Source: an uncultured Aquimarina sp. (GTDB lineage: Bacteria; Bacteroidota; Bacteroidia; Flavobacteriales; Flavobacteriaceae). Taken from it: a stretch of DNA of 64,000 bases. Made by a program: the position numbers and the translations under genes. The notes under the pieces are model-generated. The model did not search any database. It was not told where the DNA came from and worked only from the letters and a program-made list of their open reading frames with translations. Location of the stretch: positions 62,001-126,000 of the forward strand of contig CANMLL010000004.1 of assembly GCA_947498775.1 (NCBI GenBank), given 5' to 3'. Positions 55,911 through 64,000 of this stretch are shown in pieces (positions within the stretch are counted from its first letter, which is position 1; each line of letters starts with the position of its first letter).

Positions 55911-56735
55911 ATGTCAGTAAGAAAATTAAAGCCAATTACCCCAGGTCAGCGTTTTAGAGTAGTAAATGGATTTGACGCAATTACTACTGATAAGCCGGAG
56001 AAAAGTTTATTGGCTCCGAAAAAAAGAACTGGAGGTAGAAACAGTCAAGGAAAAATGACTATGCGCTACAAAGGTGGTGGTCATAAAAAAAGGTATCGTA
56101 TTATTGATTTTAAACGTGATAAGCAAGGAATCCCTGCTACCGTTGCTACAATAGAATATGATCCAAACAGAACTGCATTCATTGCACTTGTAAATTACCA
56201 AGATGGTGAGAAACGTTATGTGATCGCACAAAATGGTTTGCAAGTAGGTCAGAATATCGTTTCAGGTAACGATGTAGCTCCAGAAATTGGAAATGCAATG
56301 CCGCTAAGTGATATCCCATTAGGTACAATAATTTCTTGTATAGAATTACGTCCAGGTCAGGGAGCTGTTATGGCCCGTAGTGCTGGATCATTTGCTCAGC
56401 TTATGGCTAGGGATGGTAAGTTTGCTACGGTAAAATTACCTTCTGGTGAGGTAAGACTGATTTTGGTGAATTGTATGGCCACTATTGGTGCAATATCTAA
56501 CAGTGATCATCAGTTGATCGTTGGTGGTAAAGCGGGTAGAACAAGATGGCTTGGTCGTCGTCCACGTACAAGACCGGTAGCGATGAACCCTGTCGATCAC
56601 CCAATGGGTGGTGGTGAAGGACGTTCTTCTGGAGGTCACCCACGTTCTAGAAAAGGTCTTCCTGCAAAAGGATACAGAACCCGATCTAAGACCAAAGCGA
56701 GTAATAAATATATTGTAGAACGTAGAAAGAAATAA
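55911..56735 (+). CDS. rplB: 50S ribosomal protein L2
   Basis: L2 supports peptidyl-transferase activity. The 274-residue protein has the conserved [13 protein letters not shown] near residue 53 and the C-terminal [20 protein letters not shown], whose histidine (HPMGGG) is critical. Length matches the family. Confidence 0.98.
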   Translation: MSVRKLKPITPGQRFRVVNGFDAITTDKPEKSLLAPKKRTGGRNSQGKMTMRYKGGGHKKRYRIIDFKRDKQGIPATVATIEYDPNRTAFIALVNYQDGEKRYVIAQNGLQVGQNIVSGNDVAPEIGNAMPLSDIPLGTIISCIELRPGQGAVMARSAGSFAQLMARDGKFATVKLPSGEVRLILVNCMATIGAISNSDHQLIVGGKAGRTRWLGRRPRTRPVAMNPVDHPMGGGEGRSSGGHPRSRKGLPAKGYRTRSKTKASNKYIVERRKK

Positions 56736-56741
56736 TAAGAT

Positions 56742-57020
56742 ATGGCACGTTCATTAAAAAAAGGACCTTACGTTCACTATAAGTTAGAGAAAAAAGTAGC
56801 TGCAAATGTAGAAGCTAATAAAAAGTCTGTTATTAAGACTTGGTCTAGAGCATCTATGATCACTCCTGACTTTGTAGGGCAAACAATTGCAGTACATAAT
56901 GGCCGCCAATTTGTTCCTGTATATATTACAGAGAATATGGTAGGTCATAAATTAGGAGAATTTTCGCCAACTCGTTCGTTTAGAGGACATGCTGGTGCTA
57001 AAAATAAAGGTAAAAAATAA
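56742..57020 (+). CDS. rpsS: 30S ribosomal protein S19
   Basis: The 92-residue protein starts [19 protein letters not shown] and has [35 protein letters not shown] blocks, here [13 protein letters not shown] then [16 protein letters not shown]19 binds the 30S head near the decoding centre. Confidence 0.98.
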   Translation: MARSLKKGPYVHYKLEKKVAANVEANKKSVIKTWSRASMITPDFVGQTIAVHNGRQFVPVYITENMVGHKLGEFSPTRSFRGHAGAKNKGKK

Positions 57021-57028
57021 TTTAAGTC

Positions 57029-57436
57029 ATGGGAGTTCGTAAAAGAGAAATGGCAGAAAGAATTAAGGAAGAGAAAAAGCAACTTGCTTTTGCTAAACTT
57101 AATAACTGTCCTACATCACCTCGCAAGATGCGTTTAGTAGCGGATTTGATTCGTGGTGAAAAAATTGAAAAAGCGCTTCATATTCTTAGATTTAATCCTA
57201 AAGAAGCATCACGTCGTCTAGAAAAATTATTGCTTTCTGCAATAGCTAACTGGCAGGCGAAAAATGAAGACGCTAGCATCGAGGATGCAGATCTTTTTGT
57301 AAAAGAGATTCGTGTAGACGGAGGAAGTATGTTAAAAAGACTTCGTCCTGCTCCACAAGGTCGCGCACACAGAATAAGAAAACGCTCTAATCACGTAACG
57401 ATCGTGGTTGCAGCAAACAATAATACACAAAGCTAA
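57029..57436 (+). CDS. rplV: 50S ribosomal protein L22
   Basis: L22 lines the exit tunnel. The 135-residue protein has an N-terminal extension before the core [19 protein letters not shown], and the hairpin [26 protein letters not shown] near residue 102. The start [17 protein letters not shown] fits Bacteroidota L22. Confidence 0.97.
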   Translation: MGVRKREMAERIKEEKKQLAFAKLNNCPTSPRKMRLVADLIRGEKIEKALHILRFNPKEASRRLEKLLLSAIANWQAKNEDASIEDADLFVKEIRVDGGSMLKRLRPAPQGRAHRIRKRSNHVTIVVAANNNTQS

Positions 57437-57444
57437 TATAAACT

Positions 57445-58170
57445 ATGGGACAGAAGACAAATCCAATCGGAAATCGCCTTGGTATTATCAGAGGATGGGA
57501 ATCCAACTGGTACGGAGGCAATGACTACGGTGATAAACTTGCCGAAGACGATAAGATTAGAAAGTATGTACACGCACGTTTATCAAAAGCTAGTGTATCT
57601 AGAGTAATTATTGAGCGTACACTTAAACTTGTAACCGTTACTATCACTACTGCTAGACCTGGTATTATTATCGGAAAAGGTGGTCAAGAGGTAGACAAGT
57701 TGAAAGAAGAGCTTAAGAAAATTACCGAAAAGGAAGTTCAGATCAATATTTTTGAAATCAAAAGACCAGAACTTGATGCATTTTTAGTTGGTTCTAGTGT
57801 AGCAAGACAAATCGAAAGTCGTATTTCGTATCGTCGTGCTATCAAGATGGCTATTGCGGCTGCAATAAGAATGAATGCTGAAGGTATCAAAATCCAGATT
57901 TCAGGACGCTTGAATGGTGCAGAAATGGCACGTTCAGAGTCTTATAAAGAAGGTCGTATTCCTTTATCGACGTTTAGAGCTGACATTGATTATGCTTTAG
58001 TAGAAGCTCATACTACTTATGGTAGATTGGGTGTAAAAGTATGGATCATGAAAGGCGAAGTGTATGGTAAAAGAGAGCTTTCTCCTTTAGTTGGTTTATC
58101 CAAGAAACAAGGAAAAGGTGACAGAGGTGGACGAGGTGGTGGAAACAACAAATCACGTCGTAGAAAGTAA
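57445..58170 (+). CDS. rpsC: 30S ribosomal protein S3
   Basis: The 241-residue protein starts [21 protein letters not shown] and contains the KH motif [17 protein letters not shown] and the C-terminal S3 domain. It ends in a basic glycine-rich tail ([17 protein letters not shown]). S3 is at the mRNA entrance and helps helicase activity. Confidence 0.98.
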   Translation: MGQKTNPIGNRLGIIRGWESNWYGGNDYGDKLAEDDKIRKYVHARLSKASVSRVIIERTLKLVTVTITTARPGIIIGKGGQEVDKLKEELKKITEKEVQINIFEIKRPELDAFLVGSSVARQIESRISYRRAIKMAIAAAIRMNAEGIKIQISGRLNGAEMARSESYKEGRIPLSTFRADIDYALVEAHTTYGRLGVKVWIMKGEVYGKRELSPLVGLSKKQGKGDRGGRGGGNNKSRRRK

Positions 58171-58190
58171 TTTTTTAAAGTTAATTAACA

Positions 58191-58610
58191 ATGTTACAGC
58201 CTAAAAGAACAAAATTCCGCAAACAACAAAAAGGACGTATGAAAGGTCTTTCTCAAAGAGGACATACCCTTTCAAACGGAACTTTCGGAATCAAATCATT
58301 AGATTCAAGTTTTGTTACTGCTAGACAAATAGAAGCAGCTCGTATTTCTGCTACTCGTTATATGAAAAGAGAAGGTTCTCTGTGGATTAAAATTTTTCCA
58401 GACAAACCTATTACAAAGAAACCTCTTGAAGTACGTATGGGTAAAGGAAAAGGTGCTGTTGAGTATTGGGCAGCAGTAGTGAAACCAGGAAGAATTTTAT
58501 TTGAAATAAGTGGTGTGCCTTATGACGTGGCTAAAGAAGCGTTACGTTTGGCAGCACAAAAACTTCCTGTAAGAACCAAGTTTATCGTAGCTAGAGATTA
58601 TCAAGCTTAA
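58191..58610 (+). CDS. rplP: 50S ribosomal protein L16
   Basis: The 139-residue protein starts [19 protein letters not shown] and has the core [20 protein letters not shown] and [21 protein letters not shown]16 binds the A-site tRNA on the 50S subunit. It follows rpsC after 20 bases. Confidence 0.98.
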   Translation: MLQPKRTKFRKQQKGRMKGLSQRGHTLSNGTFGIKSLDSSFVTARQIEAARISATRYMKREGSLWIKIFPDKPITKKPLEVRMGKGKGAVEYWAAVVKPGRILFEISGVPYDVAKEALRLAAQKLPVRTKFIVARDYQA

Positions 58611-58622
58611 TATTTGAGAACT

Positions 58623-58817
58623 ATGAAACAATCAGAAGTTAAAGAATTATCTACAGCTGAATTACAAGAGGAACTTGGTAAATCGCAAAAGGCATATTCA
58701 GATTTAAGAATGGCTCATGCTATGTCTCCTTTAGAAAATCCTTTACAATTGCGTAAAGTAAGAAGATCTATTGCAAGAATAGCTACAGAGCTAACAAAAA
58801 GAGAATTAAACGGTTAA
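58623..58817 (+). CDS. rpmC: 50S ribosomal protein L29
   Basis: The start MKQSEVKELSTAEL at 58623 gives 64 residues, the usual length; a TTG at 58614 would add three residues of no family similarity. L29 is a two-helix protein near the exit tunnel. RKVRRSIARIATEL closes the core. Confidence 0.95.
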   Translation: MKQSEVKELSTAELQEELGKSQKAYSDLRMAHAMSPLENPLQLRKVRRSIARIATELTKRELNG

Positions 58818-58829
58818 TTCTGCTGAAAG

Positions 58830-59087
58830 ATGGAAAAAAGAAACTTAAGAAAAGAACGTATAGGAGTTGTTACTAGTAACAAAATGCAGAAATCAATCGT
58901 GGTTGCTGAAGTTAAAAAAGTGAAACACCCTATGTATGGAAAGTTCGTGTTGAAAACGAAAAAATACGTTGCACACGACGAGAAAAATGACTGCAATATT
59001 GGTGATACTGTTAAGATCATGGAAACAAGACCTATGAGTAGAACCAAATGCTGGAGATTAGTAGAAGTAATTGAAAGAGCGAAGTAA
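58830..59087 (+). CDS. rpsQ: 30S ribosomal protein S17
   Basis: The 85-residue protein has [27 protein letters not shown] and the ending [19 protein letters not shown], both standard for S17. It binds 16S rRNA early in assembly. Confidence 0.97.
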   Translation: MEKRNLRKERIGVVTSNKMQKSIVVAEVKKVKHPMYGKFVLKTKKYVAHDEKNDCNIGDTVKIMETRPMSRTKCWRLVEVIERAK

Positions 59088-59089
59088 TT

Positions 59090-59458
59090 ATGGTACAACA
59101 AGAGTCTAGATTAAAAGTAGCAGACAACACAGGTGGTAAAGAAGTTTTAGTCATTCGTGTTTTAGGTGGTACAAAAAGAAGATACGCCTCTGTAGGAGAC
59201 AAGATAGTTGTCAGTGTTAAAGAAGCAACTCCAAATGGAAACATTAAAAAAGGAGCCGTTTCTACCGCAGTTGTAGTTCGTACCAAAAAAGAAGTGCGCA
59301 GGCCAGATGGTTCTTATATCCGTTTTGATGATAATGCTTGTGTTTTGTTAACTCCTACCGGAGAAATGAGAGGAACACGTGTTTTTGGTCCTGTTGCAAG
59401 AGAACTTCGTGATAAGCAATTCATGAAGATTGTTTCACTAGCGCCAGAAGTGCTTTAA
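59090..59458 (+). CDS. rplN: 50S ribosomal protein L14
   Basis: The 122-residue protein starts [19 protein letters not shown] and has [25 protein letters not shown] and [14 protein letters not shown], all fixed in L14. It sits at the intersubunit face. Two bases separate it from rpsQ. Confidence 0.98.
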   Translation: MVQQESRLKVADNTGGKEVLVIRVLGGTKRRYASVGDKIVVSVKEATPNGNIKKGAVSTAVVVRTKKEVRRPDGSYIRFDDNACVLLTPTGEMRGTRVFGPVARELRDKQFMKIVSLAPEVL

Positions 59459-59470
59459 TTATTTGAAAAG

Positions 59471-59782
59471 ATGACAAAGCTAAAAATTAAATCAGGAGAT
59501 ACAGTACGGGTTATTGCAGGAGACAACAAAGGTCAAGAGGGTATAGTACAAAAAGTATTGAAAGATAAAAACAAGGCGATTGTAGAAGGTGTAAACTTAG
59601 TTTCTAAGCACCAGAAGCCTAGTGCTGCTAATCCACAAGGTGGAATTGTAAAGCAAGAAGCACCTATTCATATCTCTAACTTATCATTGTTAACCTCTAA
59701 AGGAGAAACGACCAGAGTTGGATATAGAGTAGAAGGAGATAAGAAAGTGAGATTTGCTAAAAAATCTAATGAAGTAATATAG
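59471..59782 (+). CDS. rplX: 50S ribosomal protein L24
   Basis: The 103-residue protein has the KOW motif [22 protein letters not shown] near the start and [11 protein letters not shown]24 starts 50S assembly at the 5' end of 23S rRNA. Confidence 0.97.
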   Translation: MTKLKIKSGDTVRVIAGDNKGQEGIVQKVLKDKNKAIVEGVNLVSKHQKPSAANPQGGIVKQEAPIHISNLSLLTSKGETTRVGYRVEGDKKVRFAKKSNEVI

Positions 59783-59784
59783 TT

Positions 59785-60336
59785 ATGGCTTATATCCCAA
59801 GATTAAAACAAGAGTATAAAGACAGAGTAGTGTCTGCTCTTACAGAAGAATTCAGCTATGATAATGTAATGCAAGTGCCAAAACTTAAAAAAATTGTTTT
59901 AAGTAGAGGTGTTGGAGCAGCGGTAGCTGATAAGAAGTTGATTGACCATGCGGTAGACGAATTAACAACCATCACTGGTCAAAAAGCTGTGCCTACGATT
60001 TCTAAAAAAGATGTCGCTTCTTTCAAATTACGTAAAGGAATGCCAATTGGCGCTAAGGTTACGTTAAGAGGAGAGAGAATGTACGAATTTTTAGATCGTT
60101 TAATTACTTCAGCGTTACCTCGTGTAAGAGATTTTAACGGAATTAAAGCAACAGGTTTTGATGGTAGAGGGAATTACTCATTAGGAGTTCTTGAACAGAT
60201 TATTTTCCCTGAAATCGATATCGATAAGGTAAATAAGATTTCTGGAATGAACGTTACCTTCGAAACTTCGGCAAAAACCGATAAAGAAGCAAAATCATTG
60301 TTAACCGAACTAGGATTACCTTTTAAAAAGAATTAA
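59785..60336 (+). CDS. rplE: 50S ribosomal protein L5
   Basis: The 183-residue protein starts [19 protein letters not shown] and has [25 protein letters not shown] and [20 protein letters not shown]5 binds 5S rRNA and contacts the P-site tRNA. Length and order are standard. Confidence 0.98.
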   Translation: MAYIPRLKQEYKDRVVSALTEEFSYDNVMQVPKLKKIVLSRGVGAAVADKKLIDHAVDELTTITGQKAVPTISKKDVASFKLRKGMPIGAKVTLRGERMYEFLDRLITSALPRVRDFNGIKATGFDGRGNYSLGVLEQIIFPEIDIDKVNKISGMNVTFETSAKTDKEAKSLLTELGLPFKKN

Positions 60337-60338
60337 TT

Positions 60339-60608
60339 ATGGCTAAAGAATCAATGAAAGCCCGTGAGGTGAAGAGAGCTAAGACTGTAGAAAAGTATGC
60401 AGAGAAACGTAAGGCTTTAAAAGAAGCTGGAGATTATGATGCATTACAGAAATTGCCTAAAAATGCTTCACCAGTTCGTAAGCATAATCGATGTAAGTTA
60501 ACAGGAAGACCAAAAGGATATATGCGTCAATTTGGAATTTCTCGTGTAACATTCAGAGAGATGGCGAACAAAGGATTAATTCCGGGAGTAACAAAAGCTA
60601 GTTGGTAA
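60339..60608 (+). CDS. rpsN: 30S ribosomal protein S14 (zinc-free type)
   Basis: The 89-residue protein has [40 protein letters not shown] across the core, without the two CxxC pairs of the zinc-binding form. It is therefore the long C-minus type. It follows rplE after 2 bases and precedes a hairpin before rpsH. Confidence 0.96.
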   Translation: MAKESMKAREVKRAKTVEKYAEKRKALKEAGDYDALQKLPKNASPVRKHNRCKLTGRPKGYMRQFGISRVTFREMANKGLIPGVTKASW

Positions 60609-60624
60609 TAATAAAGTAAATTAA

Positions 60625-60660
60625 TTGGTTTAAGGTTCAATTAAAAAAATTGAAAACCAA
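60625..60660 (+). promoter_or_regulatory. Bulged hairpin between rpsN and rpsH
   Basis: TTGGTT (60625-60630) pairs with AACCAA (60655-60660) and TTCAATT (60636-60642) with AATTGAA (60648-60654), leaving a 5-base bulge on the 5' side. It precedes the rpsH start by 19 bases in a 70-base gap, the only large gap in the downstream part of the operon. S8 controls its own operon by RNA binding in E. coli, so it could be a regulatory site. Confidence 0.4.
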
Positions 60661-60678
60661 AACCATAAATTATAAACA

Positions 60679-61077
60679 ATGAATACAGATCCTATAGCAG
60701 ATTATTTAACCAGAATTCGTAATGCAAATAGTGCTCAACACAGAGTAGTTGAGATCCCTGCATCAAAGGTTAAAAAAGAGATCACTAAAATATTATTCGA
60801 TCAAGGATATATTTTAAGTTATAAGTTTGAAGATAATACTACACAAGGCACTATCAAGATAGCACTTAAGTATGATAAGATGACAAAAGAACCGGTAATA
60901 AAAGAGTTACAAAGAATCAGTAAGCCTGGTTTGCGTAAATATGCTGGATCTAGCGATATTCCTAGAATTCTTAATGGGTTAGGTATTGCAATCGTATCAA
61001 CTTCTCATGGTGTGATGACAGGTAAGAAAGCAAGACAAGAGAATGTTGGAGGTGAAGTACTTTGCTACGTATATTAA
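60679..61077 (+). CDS. rpsH: 30S ribosomal protein S8
   Basis: The 132-residue protein has the start [20 protein letters not shown] and the ending [26 protein letters not shown], both fixed in S8. It is an early 16S binder and translational regulator in other bacteria. It follows a 70-base gap with a hairpin. Confidence 0.98.
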   Translation: MNTDPIADYLTRIRNANSAQHRVVEIPASKVKKEITKILFDQGYILSYKFEDNTTQGTIKIALKYDKMTKEPVIKELQRISKPGLRKYAGSSDIPRILNGLGIAIVSTSHGVMTGKKARQENVGGEVLCYVY

Positions 61078-61098
61078 CAGTATAAAAGACAAAAAGAA

Positions 61099-61641
61099 AT
61101 GTCAAGAATAGGAAAAAATCCAGTAACTATTCCGTCTGGTGTCACTATTGAAGTGACAGGTAATGTTGTTACTGTTAAAGGAAAATTAGGAGAACTTTCT
61201 CAAGAGATTGACAGTATTACTGTAAAAGTTGAAGAAGGTCGAGTGGTTTTAGAAAGACCAAGTGAGGCCAAAGATCATAAAGCCAAGCATGGTTTGTATA
61301 GAGCCTTAATTAATAACATGGTTATAGGTGTTTCTGAAGGTTTTACCAAAGAATTAGAGTTGGTAGGTGTGGGATATAGAGCTTCTAACCAAGGTCAAAA
61401 ACTAGATTTGGCTTTAGGTTTCTCTCACAATATAGTTTTGAACCTGGCACCAGAAGTTAAGGTTGAGACTATTTCTGAAAAAGGTAAGAATCCTATTGTA
61501 AAATTAACTTCTCATGATAAGCAATTGGTTGGACAGATAGCGGCTAAAATTAGAAGCTTCCGTAAACCTGAGCCTTATAAAGGAAAAGGAATTAAATTCG
61601 TAGGAGAACAATTAAGAAGAAAAGCAGGTAAATCTGCATAA
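61099..61641 (+). CDS. rplF: 50S ribosomal protein L6
   Basis: The 180-residue protein starts [19 protein letters not shown] and ends with the duplicated domain [25 protein letters not shown]6 lies near the factor-binding site. Confidence 0.98.
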   Translation: MSRIGKNPVTIPSGVTIEVTGNVVTVKGKLGELSQEIDSITVKVEEGRVVLERPSEAKDHKAKHGLYRALINNMVIGVSEGFTKELELVGVGYRASNQGQKLDLALGFSHNIVLNLAPEVKVETISEKGKNPIVKLTSHDKQLVGQIAAKIRSFRKPEPYKGKGIKFVGEQLRRKAGKSA

Positions 61642-61652
61642 TAACTAACGTT

Positions 61653-62009
61653 ATGGCATTCTCAAAAGAATCAAGAAGATTAAAAATAAGAAAGCGAATC
61701 CGTGGTGGAGTGAGCGGAACAGAACAACGTCCTAGATTATCTGTTTTTAGAAGTAATAAAGAAATTTATGCACAAGTAATAGATGATGTTACTGGAAAAA
61801 CTATCAGCGCAGCTTCTTCAAGAGATAAAGACATTGTTTCGGCATCAGGAAATAAAATTGAAAAAGCAAACTTGGTTGGAAAGGCACTTGCTGAAAAAGC
61901 TAAGAAAGCAGGAGTTGAAACTGTATCTTTCGATAGAGGGGGATATTTGTATCACGGTAGAGTAAAATCATTAGCTGAAGGAGCTAGAGAAGCAGGACTT
62001 AAATTCTAA
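61653..62009 (+). CDS. rplR: 50S ribosomal protein L18
   Basis: The 118-residue protein has [37 protein letters not shown] and ends [26 protein letters not shown]18 binds 5S rRNA together with L5. Confidence 0.97.
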   Translation: MAFSKESRRLKIRKRIRGGVSGTEQRPRLSVFRSNKEIYAQVIDDVTGKTISAASSRDKDIVSASGNKIEKANLVGKALAEKAKKAGVETVSFDRGGYLYHGRVKSLAEGAREAGLKF

Positions 62010-62015
62010 GAAATT

Positions 62016-62540
62016 ATGTATCAAAAATATAAAAACGCAGAATTAGTAAAGCCAAGTGGACTTGAGCTTAAGGATCGTTTAGTAGGTGTACAACGTGTTA
62101 CTAAAGTAACCAAAGGTGGTAGAGCATTCGGATTCTCTGCAATTGTAGTTGTAGGTGATGAAAACGGTGTTGTAGGTCATGGTTTAGGTAAATCTAAGGA
62201 AGTAGCAGAAGCTATTGCTAAAGCAGTAGAAGATGCAAAAAAGAATTTAGTTCGTATACCTTTACATAAAGGAACATTGCCTCATGAACAAAAAGGTAAA
62301 TACGGTGGAGCAAGAGTATTACTAATGCCTGCAGCAACAGGTACAGGAGTAATCGCCGGTGGAGCTATTCGTGCTGTATTGGAAGCCGTAGGAGTGCATG
62401 ATGTACTTTCTAAGAATCAAGGATCGTCTAACCCACACAACGTGGTGAAAGCAACATTTGATGCGTTATTGCAAATGCGAAGCGCACAGCAAGTAGCAAA
62501 GCAACGTGGTGTTTCACTTGAAAAAGTGTTTAAAGGATAA
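62016..62540 (+). CDS. rpsE: 30S ribosomal protein S5
   Basis: The 174-residue protein has [29 protein letters not shown] and [26 protein letters not shown], the S5 double-stranded RNA-binding core. S5 affects accuracy and contacts mRNA. It follows rplR after 6 bases. Confidence 0.98.
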   Translation: MYQKYKNAELVKPSGLELKDRLVGVQRVTKVTKGGRAFGFSAIVVVGDENGVVGHGLGKSKEVAEAIAKAVEDAKKNLVRIPLHKGTLPHEQKGKYGGARVLLMPAATGTGVIAGGAIRAVLEAVGVHDVLSKNQGSSNPHNVVKATFDALLQMRSAQQVAKQRGVSLEKVFKG

Positions 62541-62551
62541 ATAGAAGAACG

Positions 62552-62731
62552 ATGGCAAAGATTAAAATTACTAAAGTAAAAAGTGCAATTAACCGCACTC
62601 AGAGACAAAAAAGAACTCTAGAGGCTTTAGGTCTTAAAAAGATCGGCCAGGTTGTGGAGCATGAAAATACTCCTAATATCCTTGGGATGGTAAATAAAGT
62701 TAAACATTTAGTTTCTGTTGAAACAAAATAA
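62552..62731 (+). CDS. rpmD: 50S ribosomal protein L30
   Basis: The 59-codon ORF reads MAKIKITKVKSAINRTQRQ and continues TLEALGLKKIGQ to a stop at 62729-62731. This is L30, the only short member of the spc operon, placed between rpsE and rplO as in most bacteria. It follows rpsE after 11 bases. Confidence 0.97.
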   Translation: MAKIKITKVKSAINRTQRQKRTLEALGLKKIGQVVEHENTPNILGMVNKVKHLVSVETK

Positions 62732-62740
62732 TAAAAGCAC

Positions 62741-63193
62741 ATGGATTTAAGTAACTTAAAACCTGCTGCAGGTTCGGTAAAAAATAACAGTAAGCGAGTT
62801 GGTCGTGGACAAGGTTCTGGAAAAGGAGGAACTTCCACGCGTGGACACAAAGGAGCAAAATCTCGCTCTGGATATTCTAGAAAAATTGGTTTTGAAGGAG
62901 GGCAAATGCCGCTTCAAAGGCGTGTGCCTAAATTCGGTTTCAAGAACATTAATAGAAAAGAATATCAAGGGATTAATCTGGATACACTGCAAAAATTAGT
63001 GGATGAAGGAAAAATCAAAGATATTGTTGATTTTGATGTTATGGTAGCTACTCGTCTTGCTGGAAAAAATGATTTGATTAAGATACTGGGAAGAGGTGAA
63101 TTGAAGGCAAAACTAAAAGTTTCGGCTCACAAATTTACAGCCACAGCAAAAGCTGCTATTGAAGCGGCAGGTGGTGAAGCAGTAACCTTATAA
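62741..63193 (+). CDS. rplO: 50S ribosomal protein L15
   Basis: The 150-residue protein starts MDLSNLKPAAGSVKNNSKRVGRGQGSGKGG (given here in two parts: residues 1-20 and the glycine-rich part) and has KIGFEGGQMPLQRRVPKFGF. L15 is late in 50S assembly. secY follows after 10 bases. Confidence 0.97.
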   Translation: MDLSNLKPAAGSVKNNSKRVGRGQGSGKGGTSTRGHKGAKSRSGYSRKIGFEGGQMPLQRRVPKFGFKNINRKEYQGINLDTLQKLVDEGKIKDIVDFDVMVATRLAGKNDLIKILGRGELKAKLKVSAHKFTATAKAAIEAAGGEAVTL

Positions 63194-63203
63194 TAGACAA
63201 TTC

Positions 63204-64000
63204 ATGAAATTTATTGATACAATAAAGAACATTTGGAAAATCGAAGAACTAAAAAATAGAATCTTGGTTACGCTAGGATTACTTTTAGTATATCGTTTCG
63301 GAGCACAAGTTGTACTTCCTGGAGTAGATGCTGCAGAATTGGCGAATTTAGGAACCCAAACCCAAGATGGTTTACTAGGGTTGCTTAATGCATTTACAGG
63401 AGGGGCATTTGCTAATGCCTCTGTATTTGCACTTGGTATTATGCCATATATCTCAGCTTCTATTGTGGTTCAGTTGATGGGTATTGCAATACCTTACTTG
63501 CAAAAGCTTCAAAAAGAAGGAGAAAGTGGAAGAAAAAAAATAAATCAAATAACACGTTGGTTAACTATTGCAATTACTTTAGTGCAAGGACCAGGGTATA
63601 TTTATAATTTATTTGCAACACTCCCTGGAGAGGCATTTGTACTTCCTAATCAAACGGTTTTTGTTGTATCTTCTGTAATCATTCTTACTACAGGATGTAT
63701 TTTTGCAATGTGGCTAGGAGAAAAAATCACAGATAAAGGTATAGGTAATGGTATATCCTTACTGATTATGGTAGGTATCATTGCTACACTTCCTCAATCA
63801 TTCGTTCAGAATTTTATCTCTAGAACTTCAGGTGAAGGAGGAGATATTATTATGGTATTGATCGAATTAGTAATCTGGTTCGTTATTATTTTAGCTTCAG
63901 TCTTACTGGTGATGGCGGTTCGTCAAATTCCTGTTCAGTATGCTAGAAGAACTGCAGGTGGCGGTTATGAGAAAAACGTTTTTGGATCTCGTCAGTATAT
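63204..64000 (+). CDS. secY: Preprotein translocase subunit SecY (partial)
   Basis: The frame from the ATG at 63204 stays open to the window end (265 codons). It begins MKFIDTIKNIWKIEELKNR and shows the plug region and membrane helices of SecY, including GGAFANASVFALGIMPYISASIVVQL (in parts) and TDKGIGNGISLLIMVGI. SecY forms the Sec channel with SecE and SecG. It follows rplO after 10 bases, the usual ribosomal-to-secretion order. The rest of the gene lies beyond the window. Confidence 0.97.
   Translation, partial: MKFIDTIKNIWKIEELKNRILVTLGLLLVYRFGAQVVLPGVDAAELANLGTQTQDGLLGLLNAFTGGAFANASVFALGIMPYISASIVVQLMGIAIPYLQKLQKEGESGRKKINQITRWLTIAITLVQGPGYIYNLFATLPGEAFVLPNQTVFVVSSVIILTTGCIFAMWLGEKITDKGIGNGISLLIMVGIIATLPQSFVQNFISRTSGEGGDIIMVLIELVIWFVIILASVLLVMAVRQIPVQYARRTAGGGYEKNVFGSRQY

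Overview
The window is chromosomal DNA of a member of Bacteroidota, most likely a marine Flavobacteriaceae (Aquimarina-like; the genus is a guess). Reasons: AT-rich DNA, almost no Shine-Dalgarno sequences, promoters of the Bacteroidota type (TTG, 19 bases, TAnnTTTG), a SusC/SusD pair, a secreted peptidase with a type IX secretion tail, a fused Hpt-Adk gene, and a str-S10-spc ribosomal cluster without tuf. No tRNA, rRNA, CRISPR array, prophage or insertion sequence was seen.

Layout. 1-3.7 kb: the tail of a PafA-like phosphatase, a glycosyltransferase, a frameshifted four-helix-bundle gene beside a 7-bp tandem repeat, a methyltransferase, a KAS III-like enzyme and a group III truncated globin. 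3.9-12.4 kb: gcvP, a UbiA-like membrane protein, an ECF sigma factor with two small zinc-finger anti-sigma-like proteins, and a tight operon (membrane protein, SMT-like methyltransferase, TIGR01777 epimerase, SRPBCC protein) behind a GbsR/MarR regulator. Near-identical palindromes precede the regulator and the operon. 12.5-22 kb: secreted M28 peptidase, M3 oligopeptidase, a 599-bp gap with two candidate structured RNAs, then purE, purK, the hpt-adk fusion and obg.

22-50 kb: mostly housekeeping and small accessory genes. These include a Crp-like regulator with an AhpD-like protein and a frameshifted DoxX gene, a paraoxonase-like protein, a fasciclin lipoprotein, DUF2459, a 2029-residue alpha-2-macroglobulin, mpl, PaiB, DUF1569, radC, a deacetylase-like protein lacking expected catalytic residues, YjjG, rarA, a rhomboid protease, rlmB, and a SusC/SusD/lipoprotein uptake locus with no adjacent carbohydrate enzyme. 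50.8-64 kb: rpsL-rpsG-fusA-rpsJ-rplC...rplO-secY on the plus strand, ending inside secY. A terminator-like hairpin lies between rpsJ and rplC.

How the genes fit together: the ribosomal cluster and secY serve translation and secretion. purE/purK and hpt-adk cover de novo purine synthesis, salvage and nucleotide balance. The GbsR operon looks like a self-contained membrane or lipid modification unit. I found no obvious new defence or biosynthetic system. The best leads for something undescribed are the two tandem structured RNAs (the second shaped like 6S RNA), the GbsR-operator regulon, the rpsJ-rplC attenuator candidate and a 194-bp inverted-repeat element with a 50-codon ORF.
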